Origin: Acuticoccus sp051016205
GTDB taxonomy: Bacteria; Pseudomonadota; Alphaproteobacteria; Rhizobiales; Amorphaceae
Direction: 5' to 3'
Assembly: GCA_051016205.1 (NCBI GenBank)
Contig: CP136534.1
Span: 4,216,001 to 4,280,000 of the forward strand
Length of the DNA: 64,000 nucleotides
The translations under genes were made by a program, and so were the position numbers. Shown in pieces: positions 7,958-17,668 of this stretch (position 1 is its first letter; every line of letters begins with the position of its first letter). The notes beneath the pieces are model-generated. The model saw nothing but the letters and a program-made list of their open reading frames with translations. It did not search any database and was not told the DNA's origin.

Positions 7958-9256
7958 GCCGCGCTGAGCGATGCGGATAACGTGGGGGTCGCGCACGATG
8001 ATCCCGTCGTCGGCAATGGCTTTCAGCGCCCTGTTGAGGGCCGCCTCTGACGTTGGGTAGGTGACGAGGATGACCGTCTGCTCCTTCAATGGGGGCAGAT
8101 GCTCCGGCCTGTGGGGGGTCTTCTGGACGATCTGCTCCAGCGAGATCCCCTCCCCCGCCATACGGCCGGCAAGGCCTGCGAAGGCACCGGCTTTGTCGGC
8201 GATGGGAAGGCGCACGTAAAACGCTCCGCTATGACCGCCAGCTTCCAACTTGCGGAAAGGTAGAAGGCTTGCGGCGGGCCGGCCGAAGGGGATGGGCGCA
8301 AGCCCGCGGGCCAGGTCGGTGAGGTCGGAGACGACGGCCGAGGCGGTGGCATCGCCCCCTGCGCCAGGGCCTGACAGCACCATCTCGCCGAAGGCAGGTC
8401 CGCGGACGGCAACGGCATTGGTGACGCTGGAAGTTTCCGCCAGCGCTGTCCCGCGGGGCACCATGGTGGGGTGGACACGCTGATCGACCCCATGCTCGGT
8501 CATGGTCGCAATGCCCAGGAGCTTGATGCGGTACCCAAGCTCCTCAGCTGCGAGAAGGTCGGCAGGCTCGATCCCGCGGATCCCTTCCACGAGCACCGCT
8601 TCAGCGTCCAGCTCCGTCGTGAAGGCGATGGAGGAAAGAATTGCGAGCTTGTGGGCGGTGTCGAGGCCATCCACATCGAAGGTGGGGTCGGCCTCCGCGT
8701 AGCCGAGGCGCTGGGCCTCTGCCAGGCATTCCTCGAAGGTCAGCCCCTCATCCTCCATGCGGGTGAGGATGTAGTTGCAGGTGCCGTTCAAGATGCCGAG
8801 GACGCTGGTGATGGGAATGCCCGCAAGACCGTCCCTGACGGTGCGGATGGCGGGAATGCCGCCTGCGACGGCCGCCTCGTAAAGGAGCGGGGCCTGGGCC
8901 TTCTCGGCCATGGACACAAGGCTCATGCCGTGGGCGGCAAGGAGGGCCTTGTTGGCCGTCACCACAGCCTTGCCGGCGCCGAGCGCTGCCTCAACACAGG
9001 CGCGGGCCGGGCCTTCGGATCCACCGATCAGCTCCACCAGAACGTCGATGTCGGAGGTCGCCATCGCCACAGGGTCGTCGAACCAGGTGGCGCCTTCAAG
9101 CGCAACGCCCCGGTCCTTGTTGCGGTCGCGGGCGGAGACGGCCACCACCTCCACATTGCGGCCGGAGCCGCCGTGGGTGGGCTCGGCCTCGATGAGGCGC
9201 ACGGTGGCGGCGCCGACCGTCCCGAGGCCGGCGATGGCAATGCGAAGCGTCGTCAC
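7955..9256 (-). CDS. hom: Homoserine dehydrogenase
   Basis: The 433-residue enzyme reduces aspartate semialdehyde to homoserine, the branch point to methionine and threonine. An N-terminal Rossmann motif (IAGLGTVGAATV, residues 7-18), the VVTANKALLA segment, the GILNGTCNYILTRM motif and the DVDGLDTAHKLAIL active-site region identify it. The C-terminal 80 residues (from GAFAGLAGRM) form an ACT regulatory domain, so threonine feedback is likely. Its start overlaps the stop of the upstream aminotransferase by 4 bases. Its TAG stop is supplied by the end of the palindromic element at 7853-7957. Confidence 0.97.
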   Translation of the reverse strand: MTTLRIAIAGLGTVGAATVRLIEAEPTHGGSGRNVEVVAVSARDRNKDRGVALEGATWFDDPVAMATSDIDVLVELIGGSEGPARACVEAALGAGKAVVTANKALLAAHGMSLVSMAEKAQAPLLYEAAVAGGIPAIRTVRDGLAGIPITSVLGILNGTCNYILTRMEDEGLTFEECLAEAQRLGYAEADPTFDVDGLDTAHKLAILSSIAFTTELDAEAVLVEGIRGIEPADLLAAEELGYRIKLLGIATMTEHGVDQRVHPTMVPRGTALAETSSVTNAVAVRGPAFGEMVLSGPGAGGDATASAVVSDLTDLARGLAPIPFGRPAASLLPFRKLEAGGHSGAFYVRLPIADKAGAFAGLAGRMAGEGISLEQIVQKTPHRPEHLPPLKEQTVILVTYPTSEAALNRALKAIADDGIIVRDPHVIRIAQRG

Positions 9257-10467
9257 TTGGCAGCGCGCGCGGCAGACAGCGGCACGACGGTGGCGTTCTG
9301 GTCCATAAAGCGCTTGATGCTCCTGGCCGCCTGACGAATGCGCTGCTCGTTCTCCACAAGGGCAATGCGCACATGGCCGTCGCCATGTTCGCCAAAGCCG
9401 ATGCCTGGGGCCACGGCCACCTGTGCCTCCTCAAGGAGCCGTTTGGAGAACTCCAGACTGCCCAGGTGCGCAAGCTCCGGCGGGATGGGTGCCCAGGCGA
9501 ACATGGAGGCAGAAGGCGCAGGGATGGGCCAGCCGGCACGGGCAAAAGCATCCACAAGGGTGTCGCGGCGCTTGTGGTAGGTCTGGCGGATCTCAACGAT
9601 GCACTCGTCCCCGCCGTTCAGCGCTGCGGCAGCGGCCACCTGAATGGGCGTGAAGGCACCATAGTCCAGATAGCTCTTCACCCGTGCAAGGGCCGCAATC
9701 AGCCGTTCGTTGCCCACCGCAAAGCCCATGCGCCAGCCTGGCATGGAGAAGGTCTTGGACATGGAGGTGAACTCCACGGCCACATCCATCGCCCCCTCCA
9801 CCTGAAGGACGGACGGGGGCGGCGGACCCTCGAAATAGATTTCCGAGTAGGCAAGGTCGGACAGGACGAAAATGTCGTGCTTGCGGGCAAAGGCCACCAC
9901 GTCGCGGAAAAACTCAAGGTCGGCCACATGGGCACCGGGGTTGGACGGGTAGCACAGCACCACGGCAATGGGCTTGGGGATGGAGTGGACCACCGCGCGC
10001 TCAAGCGCGCGGAAAAAGTCTGCCCCAGGTTCAGCGGGCAGAGAGCGGATCGACCCGCCGGCCATCAGGAAGCCGAAGGCGTGGATGGGGTAGGAAGGGT
10101 TCGGCGTCAGCACCACATCCCCGGGCGCGGTGATCGCCTGGGCCATGTTGGCAAAGCCTTCCTTGGAGCCGAGCGTTGCCACCACCTGCGTATCAGGGTC
10201 CAGCGACACGTCGAAGCGGCGGCCGTAGTAGGCGGCCTGGGCGCGGCGCAAGCCCACGATGCCTTTGGAGGCGGAGTAGCGGTGGGTGCGGGGCTTTGCC
10301 ACCGTTTCCACCAGTTTATCGACAATGGGCTGTGGGGTGGGCAGATCAGGATTGCCCATGCCCAGATCCACAATGTCCGCGCCATTTGCCCGCGCGCCGG
10401 CCTTGAGGCGGTTCACCTCTTCGAACACGTAAGGGGGCAGTCGTCTGATCTTGTGAAAGTTGTTCAT
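9253..10467 (-). CDS. PLP-dependent class I aminotransferase (AlaC / LL-diaminopimelate aminotransferase-like)
   Basis: The 404-residue fold-type I enzyme starts at ATG 10467 with GGAG upstream. The beginning, FHKIRRLPPYVFEEVNRLK, and DLGMGNPDLPTPQPIVDKL, the tyrosine-containing PNPSYPIHAFG, YPSNPGAHVADLEFF, and the PLP-lysine segment SMSKTFSMPGWRMGF are close to E. coli AlaC. Members of this group are often annotated as LL-diaminopimelate aminotransferase. Coupling to homoserine dehydrogenase (4-base overlap) is common in alphaproteobacteria and fits an amino-acid biosynthetic role such as alanine/glutamate or aspartate-family transamination. The exact substrate is inferred. Confidence 0.9.
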   Translation of the reverse strand: MNNFHKIRRLPPYVFEEVNRLKAGARANGADIVDLGMGNPDLPTPQPIVDKLVETVAKPRTHRYSASKGIVGLRRAQAAYYGRRFDVSLDPDTQVVATLGSKEGFANMAQAITAPGDVVLTPNPSYPIHAFGFLMAGGSIRSLPAEPGADFFRALERAVVHSIPKPIAVVLCYPSNPGAHVADLEFFRDVVAFARKHDIFVLSDLAYSEIYFEGPPPPSVLQVEGAMDVAVEFTSMSKTFSMPGWRMGFAVGNERLIAALARVKSYLDYGAFTPIQVAAAAALNGGDECIVEIRQTYHKRRDTLVDAFARAGWPIPAPSASMFAWAPIPPELAHLGSLEFSKRLLEEAQVAVAPGIGFGEHGDGHVRIALVENEQRIRQAARSIKRFMDQNATVVPLSAARAAK

Positions 10468-10498
10468 CGGCTCACACTCCGGGCACGCACTTGAGCGA

Positions 10499-11053
10499 CT
10501 AAGGTTCGTTTTCGTCGGTGGCAACAGGGTTGCCGGAAAAAGGCGGCACGCCCACCGCACGGGGCAAGGGCGCATCGGGGTCGATGGGACGGCCAGGGTC
10601 CACCGCTGGCGCCGGCTGGGCGGGCTGCGGTTGCGCAGCGGCAGGGGTCAGCGGCGGGGGCGACACAAGCGCGGGGCGCCCGCTCGCCTCGATCTGCCGG
10701 CGCGTCTCAGCCACATGGTTGCGGCCCTGGCGGGCAAGGTTGCCGGCAAAGGAGCCCTGGGTCAGCCCGCGGGTTTCTGCTTCGGTGGCAGCGCCTTCAG
10801 CTTCAAGGGTCGCCTCCTCGGCTGCGATGGCCCCGGCGCTCCTTGGAAGGCCTGCAACGGTGGCGGGATCGGCCAAAATGTTGGGATAGCCGTCATCATC
10901 CACAGGACGGGCCTCAGACGGGAGGACGGTTGCGGACATGGCAGGGGTGGGAATCAAAGGCGCAGCAGGGTCCGTGCTGCAGCCTGAAAGGGCCAGCGCG
11001 GCGGCCGCACAGGCGGCTCCCAAACTCCATCGCGCACACGCCAACGCTCGCAA
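10499..11053 (-). CDS. Putative lipoprotein, low complexity
   Basis: The 184-residue product has a lipoprotein signal peptide ending in the lipobox LSGC (Cys 25) followed by STDPAAP, suggesting outer-membrane anchoring. The middle (about residues 55-120) is charged and helical (GAIAAEEATLEAEGAATEAETRGL). The C-terminal 60 residues are proline/alanine-rich and probably disordered. No enzymatic motif is visible. The gene sits 31 bases upstream of the aminotransferase in the same direction and is divergent from phaC. Confidence 0.7.
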   Translation of the reverse strand: MRALACARWSLGAACAAAALALSGCSTDPAAPLIPTPAMSATVLPSEARPVDDDGYPNILADPATVAGLPRSAGAIAAEEATLEAEGAATEAETRGLTQGSFAGNLARQGRNHVAETRRQIEASGRPALVSPPPLTPAAAQPQPAQPAPAVDPGRPIDPDAPLPRAVGVPPFSGNPVATDENEP

Positions 11054-11148
11054 TTCCCCTTCTCGTCACCAAATCGGGCGGAAAGGGCGTCGGCAACTGG
11101 CTGCCGTTGCCCTATTGTACCGCTGAGGGCGAGGGTGTCCTTCGTCCC

Positions 11149-13032
11149 ATGACTGAGACCCAAAAGAAACAACAGGCGTTTAATGTGAACGCTGGGAGAT
11201 CGCCAAAGATGGCCGCCAGTGGCACCCCCGACACACCACGTGACCCCATCCTCAACTACGTGGTGGAGAACCCGGAGGCGTTCGCGAAGAACATTGGGCA
11301 TATGTTGGAGCACGCCTCTGCCGCCCTTGCCGCCTATGTGACGCCGGCTGAGCCCAACGCACCGAAGGCGGACTATTCGGCGGAGATTACCGAGTGGATG
11401 CGCACCCTGTCGCGCGTCGGCCACTATTGGCTTGCCGATCCCAAGCGCGCCGTGGAGGCCCAGACACGCCTTGCGACGGAATGGATGCACCTTTACGCCC
11501 AGTCCATGCGCCGCCTTTCGGGCGAAGATGCACCCCCCGTCGCCGAGCCTGACCCTGCCGATAAGCGCTTTCGCGACGAGGACTGGTCCGCCGTTCAATT
11601 TTTCGACTTTCTCAAGCAGGGCTACCTCATCACCACCCGCTGGGCCGAAAATCTCGTGGAGGAAACCGCAGACCTTGATGAGCACACGCGGCAGAAGGCG
11701 GCCTTTTACGTCAGGCAGCTGAGCGCGGCGCTGTCGCCGTCAAACTTTGTCCTCACCAACCCTGAATTGTTGCGTGAGACGGCGGCCCAGAGCGGTGAGA
11801 ACCTTGCCAAGGGCATGAAAATGCTGGCCGAGGACGTTGCCCGTGGCAAAGGCGAATTGCGCCTGCGCCAGACCGACCCCGAGCGCTTCGTGGTGGGTGA
11901 GAACCTTGCCATGACCCCAGGCAAGGTGATTGCGCAGAACGATGTCTGCCAGATCATCCAGTACACGCCGGCGACGGAGACGGTGGCGAAGGAGCCCCTC
12001 TTCATCGTGCCGCCGTGGATCAACAAGTTCTACATCCTCGACCTCAACCCCGAAAAGTCCATGATCCGCTGGCTGGTGGAACAGGGGCACACGGTGTTCA
12101 TCCTCTCCTGGGTGAACCCTGATGAGCGGCACGCCCAGAAGGAGTTCACCCACTACATGGTGGAGGGGATCTTCTTCGGCGTGGACACGGCGTTGAAGGC
12201 TGCTGACGCGCAAACGCTGGACATTGTGGGCTATTGCGTTGGCGGCACGCTGCTTGCGATGACGCTCGCCTATATGAGCCGCGTTGGGGACGCGCGGATC
12301 AACACAGCGACCCTGTTGACCGCGCAGGTCGACTTCACCCATGCCGGCGATCTGAAGCTCTTCGTTGACAAGGATCAGCTTGAGACCCTTGAAGCGAAGA
12401 TGCGCGCCAAAGGCTATCTTGACGGGGCGAAGATGGCCTCCGCCTTCAACATGCTGCGCGCCAACGATCTGATTTGGCCCTACGTGGTCAACAACTACAT
12501 TCGCGGCAAAGACCCCTTCCCGTTCGACCTGTTGTACTGGAACTCAGATTCCACGCGCATGCCGGCGGCCAACCACGCGTTTTATCTGCGCAATTTCTAC
12601 CTGGAGAACCAGTTTTCCGCGGGTGAGCTCTTGGTGAATGGCCTGGCACTGTCACCGGGGGACATCACGGTGCCCATCTTCAATGTCGCCACCAAGGAAG
12701 ATCATATCGCCCCTGCCCTTTCGGTCTATGAGGGCAACAAGATGTTCGGCGGCGAGGCGCGGTTCATCCTGACGGGGTCGGGCCACATTGCAGGGATCGT
12801 CAATCCACCCTCGAAGAACAAGTACCAGGTGTGGAGCGACGGCGACGCGTCGGGCGATCTCGACAACTGGATCAAGACCGCCACGGAAACGCCAGGCTCC
12901 TGGTGGCCCCTTTGGCACGAGTGGCTGACCGCCCACCGGTCTGGCGACATGGTGCCTGGGCGTACGCCCGGCGGCACAGCGTTCGAGCCCATCGAGGATG
13001 CGCCGGGCGCCTACGTGCGCAAGCGTTACTGA
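11149..13032 (+). CDS. phaC: Class I poly(3-hydroxyalkanoate) synthase
   Basis: The 627-residue enzyme polymerises 3-hydroxyacyl-CoA into storage polyester at granule surfaces. The lipase-like box GYCVGG carries the nucleophilic cysteine (about residue 363). The family signature FVVGENLAMTPGKVI, PPWINKFYILDL and HTVFILSWVNPD are present, as is the late GHIAGIVNPP histidine motif. Class I size without a PhaE partner fits. The start is uncertain: ATG 11149 has only a weak upstream purine tract, whereas ATG 11209 has GGGAG about 10 bases upstream and would give 607 residues. No thiolase, reductase or phasin gene lies nearby. Its 3' end overlaps the convergent threonine dehydratase gene by 7 bases. 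Confidence 0.95.
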   Translation: MTETQKKQQAFNVNAGRSPKMAASGTPDTPRDPILNYVVENPEAFAKNIGHMLEHASAALAAYVTPAEPNAPKADYSAEITEWMRTLSRVGHYWLADPKRAVEAQTRLATEWMHLYAQSMRRLSGEDAPPVAEPDPADKRFRDEDWSAVQFFDFLKQGYLITTRWAENLVEETADLDEHTRQKAAFYVRQLSAALSPSNFVLTNPELLRETAAQSGENLAKGMKMLAEDVARGKGELRLRQTDPERFVVGENLAMTPGKVIAQNDVCQIIQYTPATETVAKEPLFIVPPWINKFYILDLNPEKSMIRWLVEQGHTVFILSWVNPDERHAQKEFTHYMVEGIFFGVDTALKAADAQTLDIVGYCVGGTLLAMTLAYMSRVGDARINTATLLTAQVDFTHAGDLKLFVDKDQLETLEAKMRAKGYLDGAKMASAFNMLRANDLIWPYVVNNYIRGKDPFPFDLLYWNSDSTRMPAANHAFYLRNFYLENQFSAGELLVNGLALSPGDITVPIFNVATKEDHIAPALSVYEGNKMFGGEARFILTGSGHIAGIVNPPSKNKYQVWSDGDASGDLDNWIKTATETPGSWWPLWHEWLTAHRSGDMVPGRTPGGTAFEPIEDAPGAYVRKRY

Positions 13033-14039
13033 AGGCGCGCCGCCGACGCTCGGTTCGGTGCGCCTGCGATGGCCTGTGCAAAGGCGGCCCTCTCCACGTT
13101 GCCACCGGACAGGACCGCAACCACCGTCATGCCTTCCACGTCCACCAGACCTTCAAGAATTGCTGCAAGCGCGATGGCCCCGCCCGGCTCAAGGACGATC
13201 TTCAACTCGTCAGCGGCAAAGGCCATGGCGCGCTTCAGGGCATCGTCCGAGACGGCGGCACCTTGGTGGACATGGCGAGAGATGATGGGGAAGGTCTTCT
13301 CCCCAGGCATTGGCGACAAGAGCGCATCGGCGATGGAGCCTTTGCGTATGGCGTTTTCCACCCTCGTGCCTGCGGCAATGGAGCGGGTCATGTCGTCGAA
13401 ACCGGCAGGCTCTGCCGGGATGCAGACGGCGCCAGGCATACGTTCGGCAAGGGCAACGGCAATCCCCGACAAAAGGCCGCCGCCCGAGGTGGGGACGAGG
13501 ACCCTGTCTGCCGCAATATCCATCGCCTGAAGGGCTGCCGCAATTTCAAGCCCCACAGTGCCCTGGCCGGCCATGACGCCGGCGTCGTCGTAGGGGTGGA
13601 TGAATGTGGCGCCGTCCTTTTGTGCCACCTCATGGGCAATGGCGTAGCGGGCGTCCGAATCGCGCGGGCACAGCACCACTTTGGCCCCTGAGCGCGCGGT
13701 CCGCTCGCGCTTTACCGCAGGGGCATCGTCGGGCATGGCGATGGTGGCGGGGATGGCAAACAAGCGCGCAGCCTCAGCCACCCCTTGGGCGTGATTGCCT
13801 GAGGAGGCGGCCACAACGCCGCGCGCACGCACATCCTCAGGGATCATCGCGATCCTGTTGTAGGCGCCGCGGAATTTGAAAGAGCCTGTGCGCTGGAGCG
13901 ATTCTGCCTTCAGGAAGACCCGCGCACCCACCTTTTCGTCCAAAGCCGTGGAGGACAACAAGGGCGTTTTGGCCGCAAGGCCGGCAAGCCGTGCCGCCGC
14001 CGCCTCAACATCCTCGAACGTGATCGCGAACCGTGTCAC
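13026..14039 (-). CDS. Threonine/serine dehydratase (PLP fold type II)
   Basis: The 337-residue enzyme has the PLP lysine in SFKFRGAYN (about residue 53), SSGNHAQG for phosphate binding, and the TSGGGLLSG loop. It deaminates threonine to 2-oxobutyrate or serine to pyruvate. There is no C-terminal ACT domain, so it is of the short, catabolic or serine-racemase-like type and not the isoleucine-feedback-regulated IlvA form. It is translated with a 4-base overlap downstream of the metallophosphoesterase. Its 3' end overlaps phaC on the other strand. Confidence 0.92.
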   Translation of the reverse strand: MTRFAITFEDVEAAAARLAGLAAKTPLLSSTALDEKVGARVFLKAESLQRTGSFKFRGAYNRIAMIPEDVRARGVVAASSGNHAQGVAEAARLFAIPATIAMPDDAPAVKRERTARSGAKVVLCPRDSDARYAIAHEVAQKDGATFIHPYDDAGVMAGQGTVGLEIAAALQAMDIAADRVLVPTSGGGLLSGIAVALAERMPGAVCIPAEPAGFDDMTRSIAAGTRVENAIRKGSIADALLSPMPGEKTFPIISRHVHQGAAVSDDALKRAMAFAADELKIVLEPGGAIALAAILEGLVDVEGMTVVAVLSGGNVERAAFAQAIAGAPNRASAARLQ

Positions 14040-14863
14040 TGGCGTGGCGCCGCCGACGCTGCCCTTTCGGCAAAACTTGCAGGGGCGCCATAGTCGTTCA
14101 CGTAGCCAACGTGGGAGGCGGCGCCTTCGGCGGTCACGTCGTGGATGGCGTAGGCTGGCGGCTCCATCACGAGGCGCGCGTCCCTTGAGCCGTCAAGAGC
14201 CATCATCACCTGATGGGCCACACCTGGAACGGCAATGGCAGGCACCTGGCCGACGCTGCCCACGATGGTCCTGTGGACGTGGCCGCAGACGATGCGCTTG
14301 ACATTGTCATGTTTGGCAATGACCTCGGCAAACCCGTCCCGATCGGTGAGGCCAATGGCATCCATAAAGGCAATGCCTGCCGTAAAAGGCGGGTGGTGGA
14401 GGGCAACGAGCGTGGGGCCCGCGGCAGAAAGGGTCTCGTCAAGCCAAGTGAGTTGCGCAGCGCCAAGTTCCCCGTCGGGGCGACCGTCCACCAGTGTATC
14501 GAGGCACACCACGGTCACGCCTGAGAGAGTGATCGCATAACACAGCTTTCCGTCCACAACGCCAGCGCCGATCCCTGGCCAAGCCACGAACGCCTCACCC
14601 ATGGCCGCCCTCAGGTCGTGGTTTCCCGGCACCACGAGGACAGGCACGGAGAACCGCGACAAGAGCATGGCGGCGCGGTTGTAGGCCTCCTCCTCGCCAA
14701 GGTCGGTCACGTCCCCTGTGACGAGAACACCGTCCACGTCGGGATGCTTGGCGATCAATGTATCGATAGCGCGGGCGGTGTAACCGTCAGCGTCGATGTT
14801 GCCGAGGGTCAAAACCCCAGGCGGGCGGAGATGTAGATCGGTGATTTGCGCAAAACGTGCCAT
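14036..14863 (-). CDS. Calcineurin-like metallophosphoesterase (CpdA/Icc-type cyclic nucleotide phosphodiesterase)
   Basis: The 275-residue protein starts ARFAQITDLHL and carries the dinuclear metal motifs in order: DLH near residue 9, GDVTDLG, VVPGNHD, and GHVHRT. This arrangement and length match the CpdA family, which hydrolyses 3',5'-cAMP, so control of cAMP levels is a reasonable inference, although other phosphodiester substrates are possible. ATG 14863 is chosen because the protein then begins at the metal-binding strand; the longer frame to 14983 adds unrelated sequence. Its stop overlaps the dehydratase start. Confidence 0.85.
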   Translation of the reverse strand: MARFAQITDLHLRPPGVLTLGNIDADGYTARAIDTLIAKHPDVDGVLVTGDVTDLGEEEAYNRAAMLLSRFSVPVLVVPGNHDLRAAMGEAFVAWPGIGAGVVDGKLCYAITLSGVTVVCLDTLVDGRPDGELGAAQLTWLDETLSAAGPTLVALHHPPFTAGIAFMDAIGLTDRDGFAEVIAKHDNVKRIVCGHVHRTIVGSVGQVPAIAVPGVAHQVMMALDGSRDARLVMEPPAYAIHDVTAEGAASHVGYVNDYGAPASFAERAASAAPRQ

Positions 14864-15058
14864 GCCCCGCTGATAGCAGCCCCGCCGCACCGTGCAAGAG
14901 CGCACCGGTGAACCAAGACGCTCGCGAAGGGGCTGTTGCACATCAGCACCGGCCGCACCGGTTTCGGTGGACAAGCAGGCCACGGCGTCTTAGCGCACTG
15001 TCGCGCCGTTGTTCCGGCGTGCGGCTCGGATTCGGGCCGCTGGTCTTGGAGGGCGTTG

Positions 15059-16711
15059 ATGGCAGTGGCAGGCAAAGCGGGTTCTGGGCAGGCGGGGCGG
15101 CTGTCCGCAGGGGCAGCGATCCTCCTGTTGCTGGCGGTCTTGTTGTCGCTGGCGCCCGGGATGACCACCGTCCCCCCCATCGACAGGGATGAGCCGCGCT
15201 ACACCCAAGCCACCAAGCAGATGATGGAAACGGGCGACTATGTGCGCATCCGCTTCCAGGACGCGCCGCGCCACAAAAAGCCCATCGGCATCCACTGGCT
15301 CCAGGCTGCTGCCGCGCAAACGGTCGGCGATGGCGCGGCCTCCCCCTTGTGGGTCTACCGCATCCCCTCGCTGATGGGCGCGCTCGCCTCGGTGCTGTTG
15401 GCCGTTTGGGCCGCTCGCGCCTTCCTGCCTCTGGGGCCTGCGCTCGTGGTGGGGCTGATTTTGGGCACCACCATCATCCTTGGGGTGGAGGCCCGGCTTG
15501 CCAAAACCGATGCTGCGCTTTTGGCCAGCATCCTTGCCGCACAAGGGGCGCTCGCCAGGATCTGGCTGTCAGAGCGACGACAATGGGCCATGCCACTGGT
15601 GTTTTGGCTGGCTCTGTCGGCGGGGATCCTCATCAAAGGGCCTATCGCGCCGATGGTGATTGGCCTCACCCTTCTTGGTCTTGTGGGCTTGCAGAGGCAG
15701 AACTGGCGCGTCCTGTTGCGGCTGCGGCCGGTGACGGGTCTGGTGGTCACCGCAGCGCTGTGCCTGCCCTGGTACGTTGCGATCTATATTGCGACCGACG
15801 GGGCGTTTTACGCTGCCGCCGTGGGGCGCGATTTCCTGGGCAAGGCTGCCACAGGGCAAGAGGGCCACTGGGCGCCGCCGCTCACCCATTTGGCGGTGTT
15901 CTTCGCCGTGGCCTGGCCGCTTTCGGCGTTTGCGGTGGCGGCATTCTGGCGCATCTGGCGACGGCGGGAGCCGGTTTTCCTGTTCTGCCTTGCCTGGGTG
16001 GTGCCGGCGTGGATTGTGTTTGAGCTCGTCCCCACCAAGCTGCCCCATTACACTCTTCCCATGGTGCCAGGTGTTGCTATTGCCGTTGTGGCAGCCCTTG
16101 GCCTTGCCGCCCCACCGCGCCTCCTGAGGATCATTGCGGGGGCAATGATCCTTGTTGTACCGCTGGGCGTGATGGTGGCGATCCCTGTGGGGTTCGTGCT
16201 GTTTGGAACGCCGATCCCCTGGATGGCCGTGGCCGTTGTGGGGATTGCGGCTGTTGCAGGACTTGCGGGCGGCATTGCGCTGATCAAAGGGGCGCCGGCC
16301 CTTGCAGCAAGGGTGGTTGCGCCCGCCGTTGCTGCGGCGGCCATTGCCCAGAGCGCTGTGTGGGGGCTTGCAATTCCCACCCTTGATCCGGTGTGGGTGA
16401 GTCCCCGCCTCGTGGCGACCATCCAAGACCTCAGCCCTTGCGAGGACCCGCGTGTGGTCAGCATCGGCTTCAACGAGCCGAGCATGATTTTCCTGTCGGC
16501 CACCGACACCGCCCTTGAAGGGGCAGAGCCCGCCCTCACCATCGCCGCGCAGGAGTGCGCGGTCATCGCATCGCGGCAATATTGGGTGGAGGAGTTGGAG
16601 GCCGCTGCGAAGGCCCGCGGCCTCCCTCTTGTGCAGGTGGGAACGGTTGAGGGCTTCAACATCTCCAAAGGGCACTGGCTCAATCTCAACCTTTACACCG
16701 TTCAGAAGTGA
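15059..16711 (+). CDS. GT39/ArnT-like integral membrane glycosyltransferase
   Basis: The 550-residue protein has about twelve hydrophobic segments. After the first one comes PPIDRDEPRYTQATKQM, the first periplasmic loop with acidic residues typical of PMT/ArnT-type transferases. Such enzymes transfer a sugar from a polyprenyl-phosphate carrier to lipid A or another envelope acceptor. GGAGGG five bases before ATG 15059 supports this start; the longer frame from 14936 lacks a site. It heads a run with the GT2 and LABN genes, which would make the lipid-linked sugar and complete the pathway. The sugar is unknown. Confidence 0.88.
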   Translation: MAVAGKAGSGQAGRLSAGAAILLLLAVLLSLAPGMTTVPPIDRDEPRYTQATKQMMETGDYVRIRFQDAPRHKKPIGIHWLQAAAAQTVGDGAASPLWVYRIPSLMGALASVLLAVWAARAFLPLGPALVVGLILGTTIILGVEARLAKTDAALLASILAAQGALARIWLSERRQWAMPLVFWLALSAGILIKGPIAPMVIGLTLLGLVGLQRQNWRVLLRLRPVTGLVVTAALCLPWYVAIYIATDGAFYAAAVGRDFLGKAATGQEGHWAPPLTHLAVFFAVAWPLSAFAVAAFWRIWRRREPVFLFCLAWVVPAWIVFELVPTKLPHYTLPMVPGVAIAVVAALGLAAPPRLLRIIAGAMILVVPLGVMVAIPVGFVLFGTPIPWMAVAVVGIAAVAGLAGGIALIKGAPALAARVVAPAVAAAAIAQSAVWGLAIPTLDPVWVSPRLVATIQDLSPCEDPRVVSIGFNEPSMIFLSATDTALEGAEPALTIAAQECAVIASRQYWVEELEAAAKARGLPLVQVGTVEGFNISKGHWLNLNLYTVQK

Positions 16712-16912
16712 TCGCCCGGTCCGCCTTCAGCCGTGGACGGGGGCAGCGCAAGGCTTGAAGGTTGGGGCCAAAGGGATGTATCGGAGGCAGATTGGCCGCG
16801 CCTTTGCACCTCAAGCTGGCGGCCGCAGACAGGCAGCGCCCCTTCAACCACACCGGCGCGGCCCATCCCTGACGATGCGGCGATGCGTGGCCGCTGTGAT
16901 CTGGATCGCACG

Positions 16913-17668
16913 ATGCAAGCCCGCACCGAAAGCCGTCCCCTTTACTCCATCATCATCCCCGCGCGTGATGAAGCGGGCGCCATTGCCGCGCTGATCGAGG
17001 AGTTGTCGCAGTGCGCCCTCCCCCGCCCGTTCGAGATCATTGTGGTGGACGACGGCTCCGCCGATGGCACGGGCGATGTGGTGCGCGCCCTTGCAAACCC
17101 GTTGGTGCGTCTGGTGCGCCATGACAGGTCGGCCGGCAAGTCACGGGCGATCCGCACGGGGGCGGAGGTGGCCCTGGCGCCCATCCTCCTCACCGTCGAC
17201 GGTGACGGGCAAAATGACCCCCAGTATTTGCCTGCTCTCGTGGCGCCTTTCGCCACGGAGCCGACCGTTGCCCTTGTGGCAGGGCAGCGCGCCGCACGGC
17301 ACGATGGCTGGCGCAAGAAGGCCGTGTCGCGCATGGCCAACAAGATGCGCCGGGCGCTTCTCGCCGATGCCACACGTGACACCGCTTGCGGCCTGAAAGC
17401 CATGCGGCGGGAGGTGTTTCTGGCGCTCCCCTTCTTCGACAACAATCACCGCTTTTACCCCGCCCTTGTCCTGCGCGAGGGGTGGCAGGTGGCCCACGTC
17501 GATGTGGTGGATCGGCCCCGCACGGCGGGACAGTCGAAGTATGGGGTTCTCGACAGGGCGCTTGTGGGTTTGCCTGACATGTTGGGCGTGTGGTGGCTGC
17601 GCCGTCGCAACGCCGGCCGGCCAAAGGTGCACGAGGAGATGATCGTGGAGCCGCAGTACGATGAGTGA
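16913..17668 (+). CDS. Family 2 glycosyltransferase (polyprenyl-phosphate sugar synthase type)
   Basis: The 251-residue GT-A protein starts near SRPLYSIIIPARDEAGAIAALIEEL, with VVDDGSADGT for nucleotide-sugar binding, TVDGDGQNDP as the DxD-like metal site, and RPRTAGQSKYG near the end, as in dolichyl/undecaprenyl-phosphate mannose synthase and ArnC relatives. It lacks C-terminal transmembrane helices. It probably loads a sugar onto undecaprenyl phosphate for the upstream GT39 enzyme. The start is uncertain: ATG 16913 gives a normal length, ATG 16883 is possible, and the longer frame from 16733 adds non-homologous sequence. The 201-base gap before it holds nothing recognisable. Confidence 0.88.
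   Translation: MQARTESRPLYSIIIPARDEAGAIAALIEELSQCALPRPFEIIVVDDGSADGTGDVVRALANPLVRLVRHDRSAGKSRAIRTGAEVALAPILLTVDGDGQNDPQYLPALVAPFATEPTVALVAGQRAARHDGWRKKAVSRMANKMRRALLADATRDTACGLKAMRREVFLALPFFDNNHRFYPALVLREGWQVAHVDVVDRPRTAGQSKYGVLDRALVGLPDMLGVWWLRRRNAGRPKVHEEMIVEPQYDE

Noticed and set aside
8471..9334. Plus-strand 287-codon frame opposite hom
   Set aside because: Shadow of a strongly conserved enzyme; His/Gly/Asp-rich composition typical of reverse-frame artefacts.
10843..11148. In-frame N-terminal extension of phaC
   Set aside because: The extension lies opposite the divergent lipoprotein gene and lacks homology to the known synthase N-terminus.
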